This document shows, piece by piece, positions 15,986 to 16,079 of a stretch of 16,079 nt of DNA. The translations under genes were made by a program, and so were the position numbers. The notes beneath the pieces were generated by a model. It was not told the origin of the DNA. It searched no databases and saw only the letters and a list, made by a program, of their open reading frames with translations. This DNA is from Chrysochromulina tobinii. Its lineage: Eukaryota > Haptophyta > Prymnesiales > Chrysochromulinaceae. Position 1 is the first letter of the stretch; every line of letters starts with the position of its first letter. Location: contig JWZX01000238.1 in NCBI GenBank assembly GCA_001275005.1, positions 1 to 16,079 of the forward strand, written 5' to 3'.

Positions 15986-16079
15986 ATGGGCGGGCGACGC
16001 TGCAGAGCCTCGTGGCGCGTCGTCCGCCTTCAGCAGGACGTGGCAGCTGATTCTCGCGCCGTGGTCGGAAGCGCAGCGT
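15986..16079 (+). CDS. Candidate first exon, 5' fragment only
   Basis: The ATG at 15986 opens 31 codons with no stop before the window ends (MGGRRCRASWRVVRLQQD...). The N-terminus is Arg-rich and shows no recognisable domain. Support comes from the TATA box 65 bases upstream and a G after the ATG. It is too short to assign, and could be chance. Confidence 0.3.
   Translation, partial: MGGRRCRASWRVVRLQQDVAADSRAVVGSAA

Noticed and set aside
1-16079. Giant virus genome fragment
   Set aside because: High GC and intronless genes would fit some giant viruses, but there are no viral hallmark genes, and the metabolic, SET and exostosin genes fit an algal nuclear genome better.

Overview
The window looks like nuclear DNA from a GC-rich unicellular eukaryote, probably a microalga; a haptophyte or pelagophyte is my best guess, but the sequence does not settle it. 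The reasons are a GC-rich, alanine-heavy gene set, an EGF/exostosin glycosyltransferase with a signal anchor, plant-type leucine-rich repeats, RING and SET-domain proteins, intergenic gaps of about 150-550 bp with no operon-like spacing, and no bacterial ribosome-binding sites or operon logic. All six complete genes read as uninterrupted frames, so no introns are needed anywhere. There are no tRNA or rRNA genes, no insertion sequences and no CRISPR arrays.

Layout. Bases 1-2495 (minus) hold the N-terminal 831 codons of a coiled-coil protein with an Ala/Glu/Pro repeat tail; the frame runs off the left edge. Bases 3058-5553 (minus) encode a type II membrane exostosin-family (GT47-like) glycosyltransferase with EGF-like modules. 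Bases 6117-9677 (minus) encode an 1186-residue multidomain protein: a zeta-type P-loop kinase, a coiled coil, a RelA/SpoT-like nucleotidyltransferase-fold domain, and plant-type leucine-rich repeats split by a charged helix. Bases 10225-11280 (minus) encode an unrecognised multipass membrane protein. It shares a 158-bp divergent promoter region with a RING-finger protein at 11439-12269 (plus), whose C-terminal half may be a YEATS-like fold. Bases 12466-13854 (plus) encode a PLP-dependent threonine-aldolase-like enzyme with a hydrophobic N-terminus. Bases 14009-15667 (plus) encode a SETD3/Rubisco-LSMT-type SET protein with an acidic, low-complexity C-terminal extension. At the right edge a TATA box precedes an ATG that opens a frame running out of the window.

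The genes do not form one pathway. The left four are on the minus strand and the right three on the plus strand, with the switch at about 11.3-11.4 kb. The object most worth pursuing is the kinase + RelA/SpoT-like + LRR fusion: it joins a predicted nucleotide-binding enzyme, a domain related to alarmone synthetases and a ligand-recognition scaffold in one chain, which suggests a sensor or signalling protein. The second is the easily missed coiled-coil gene at the left edge. It lies antisense to a long but spurious Ala/Ser-rich plus-strand frame.
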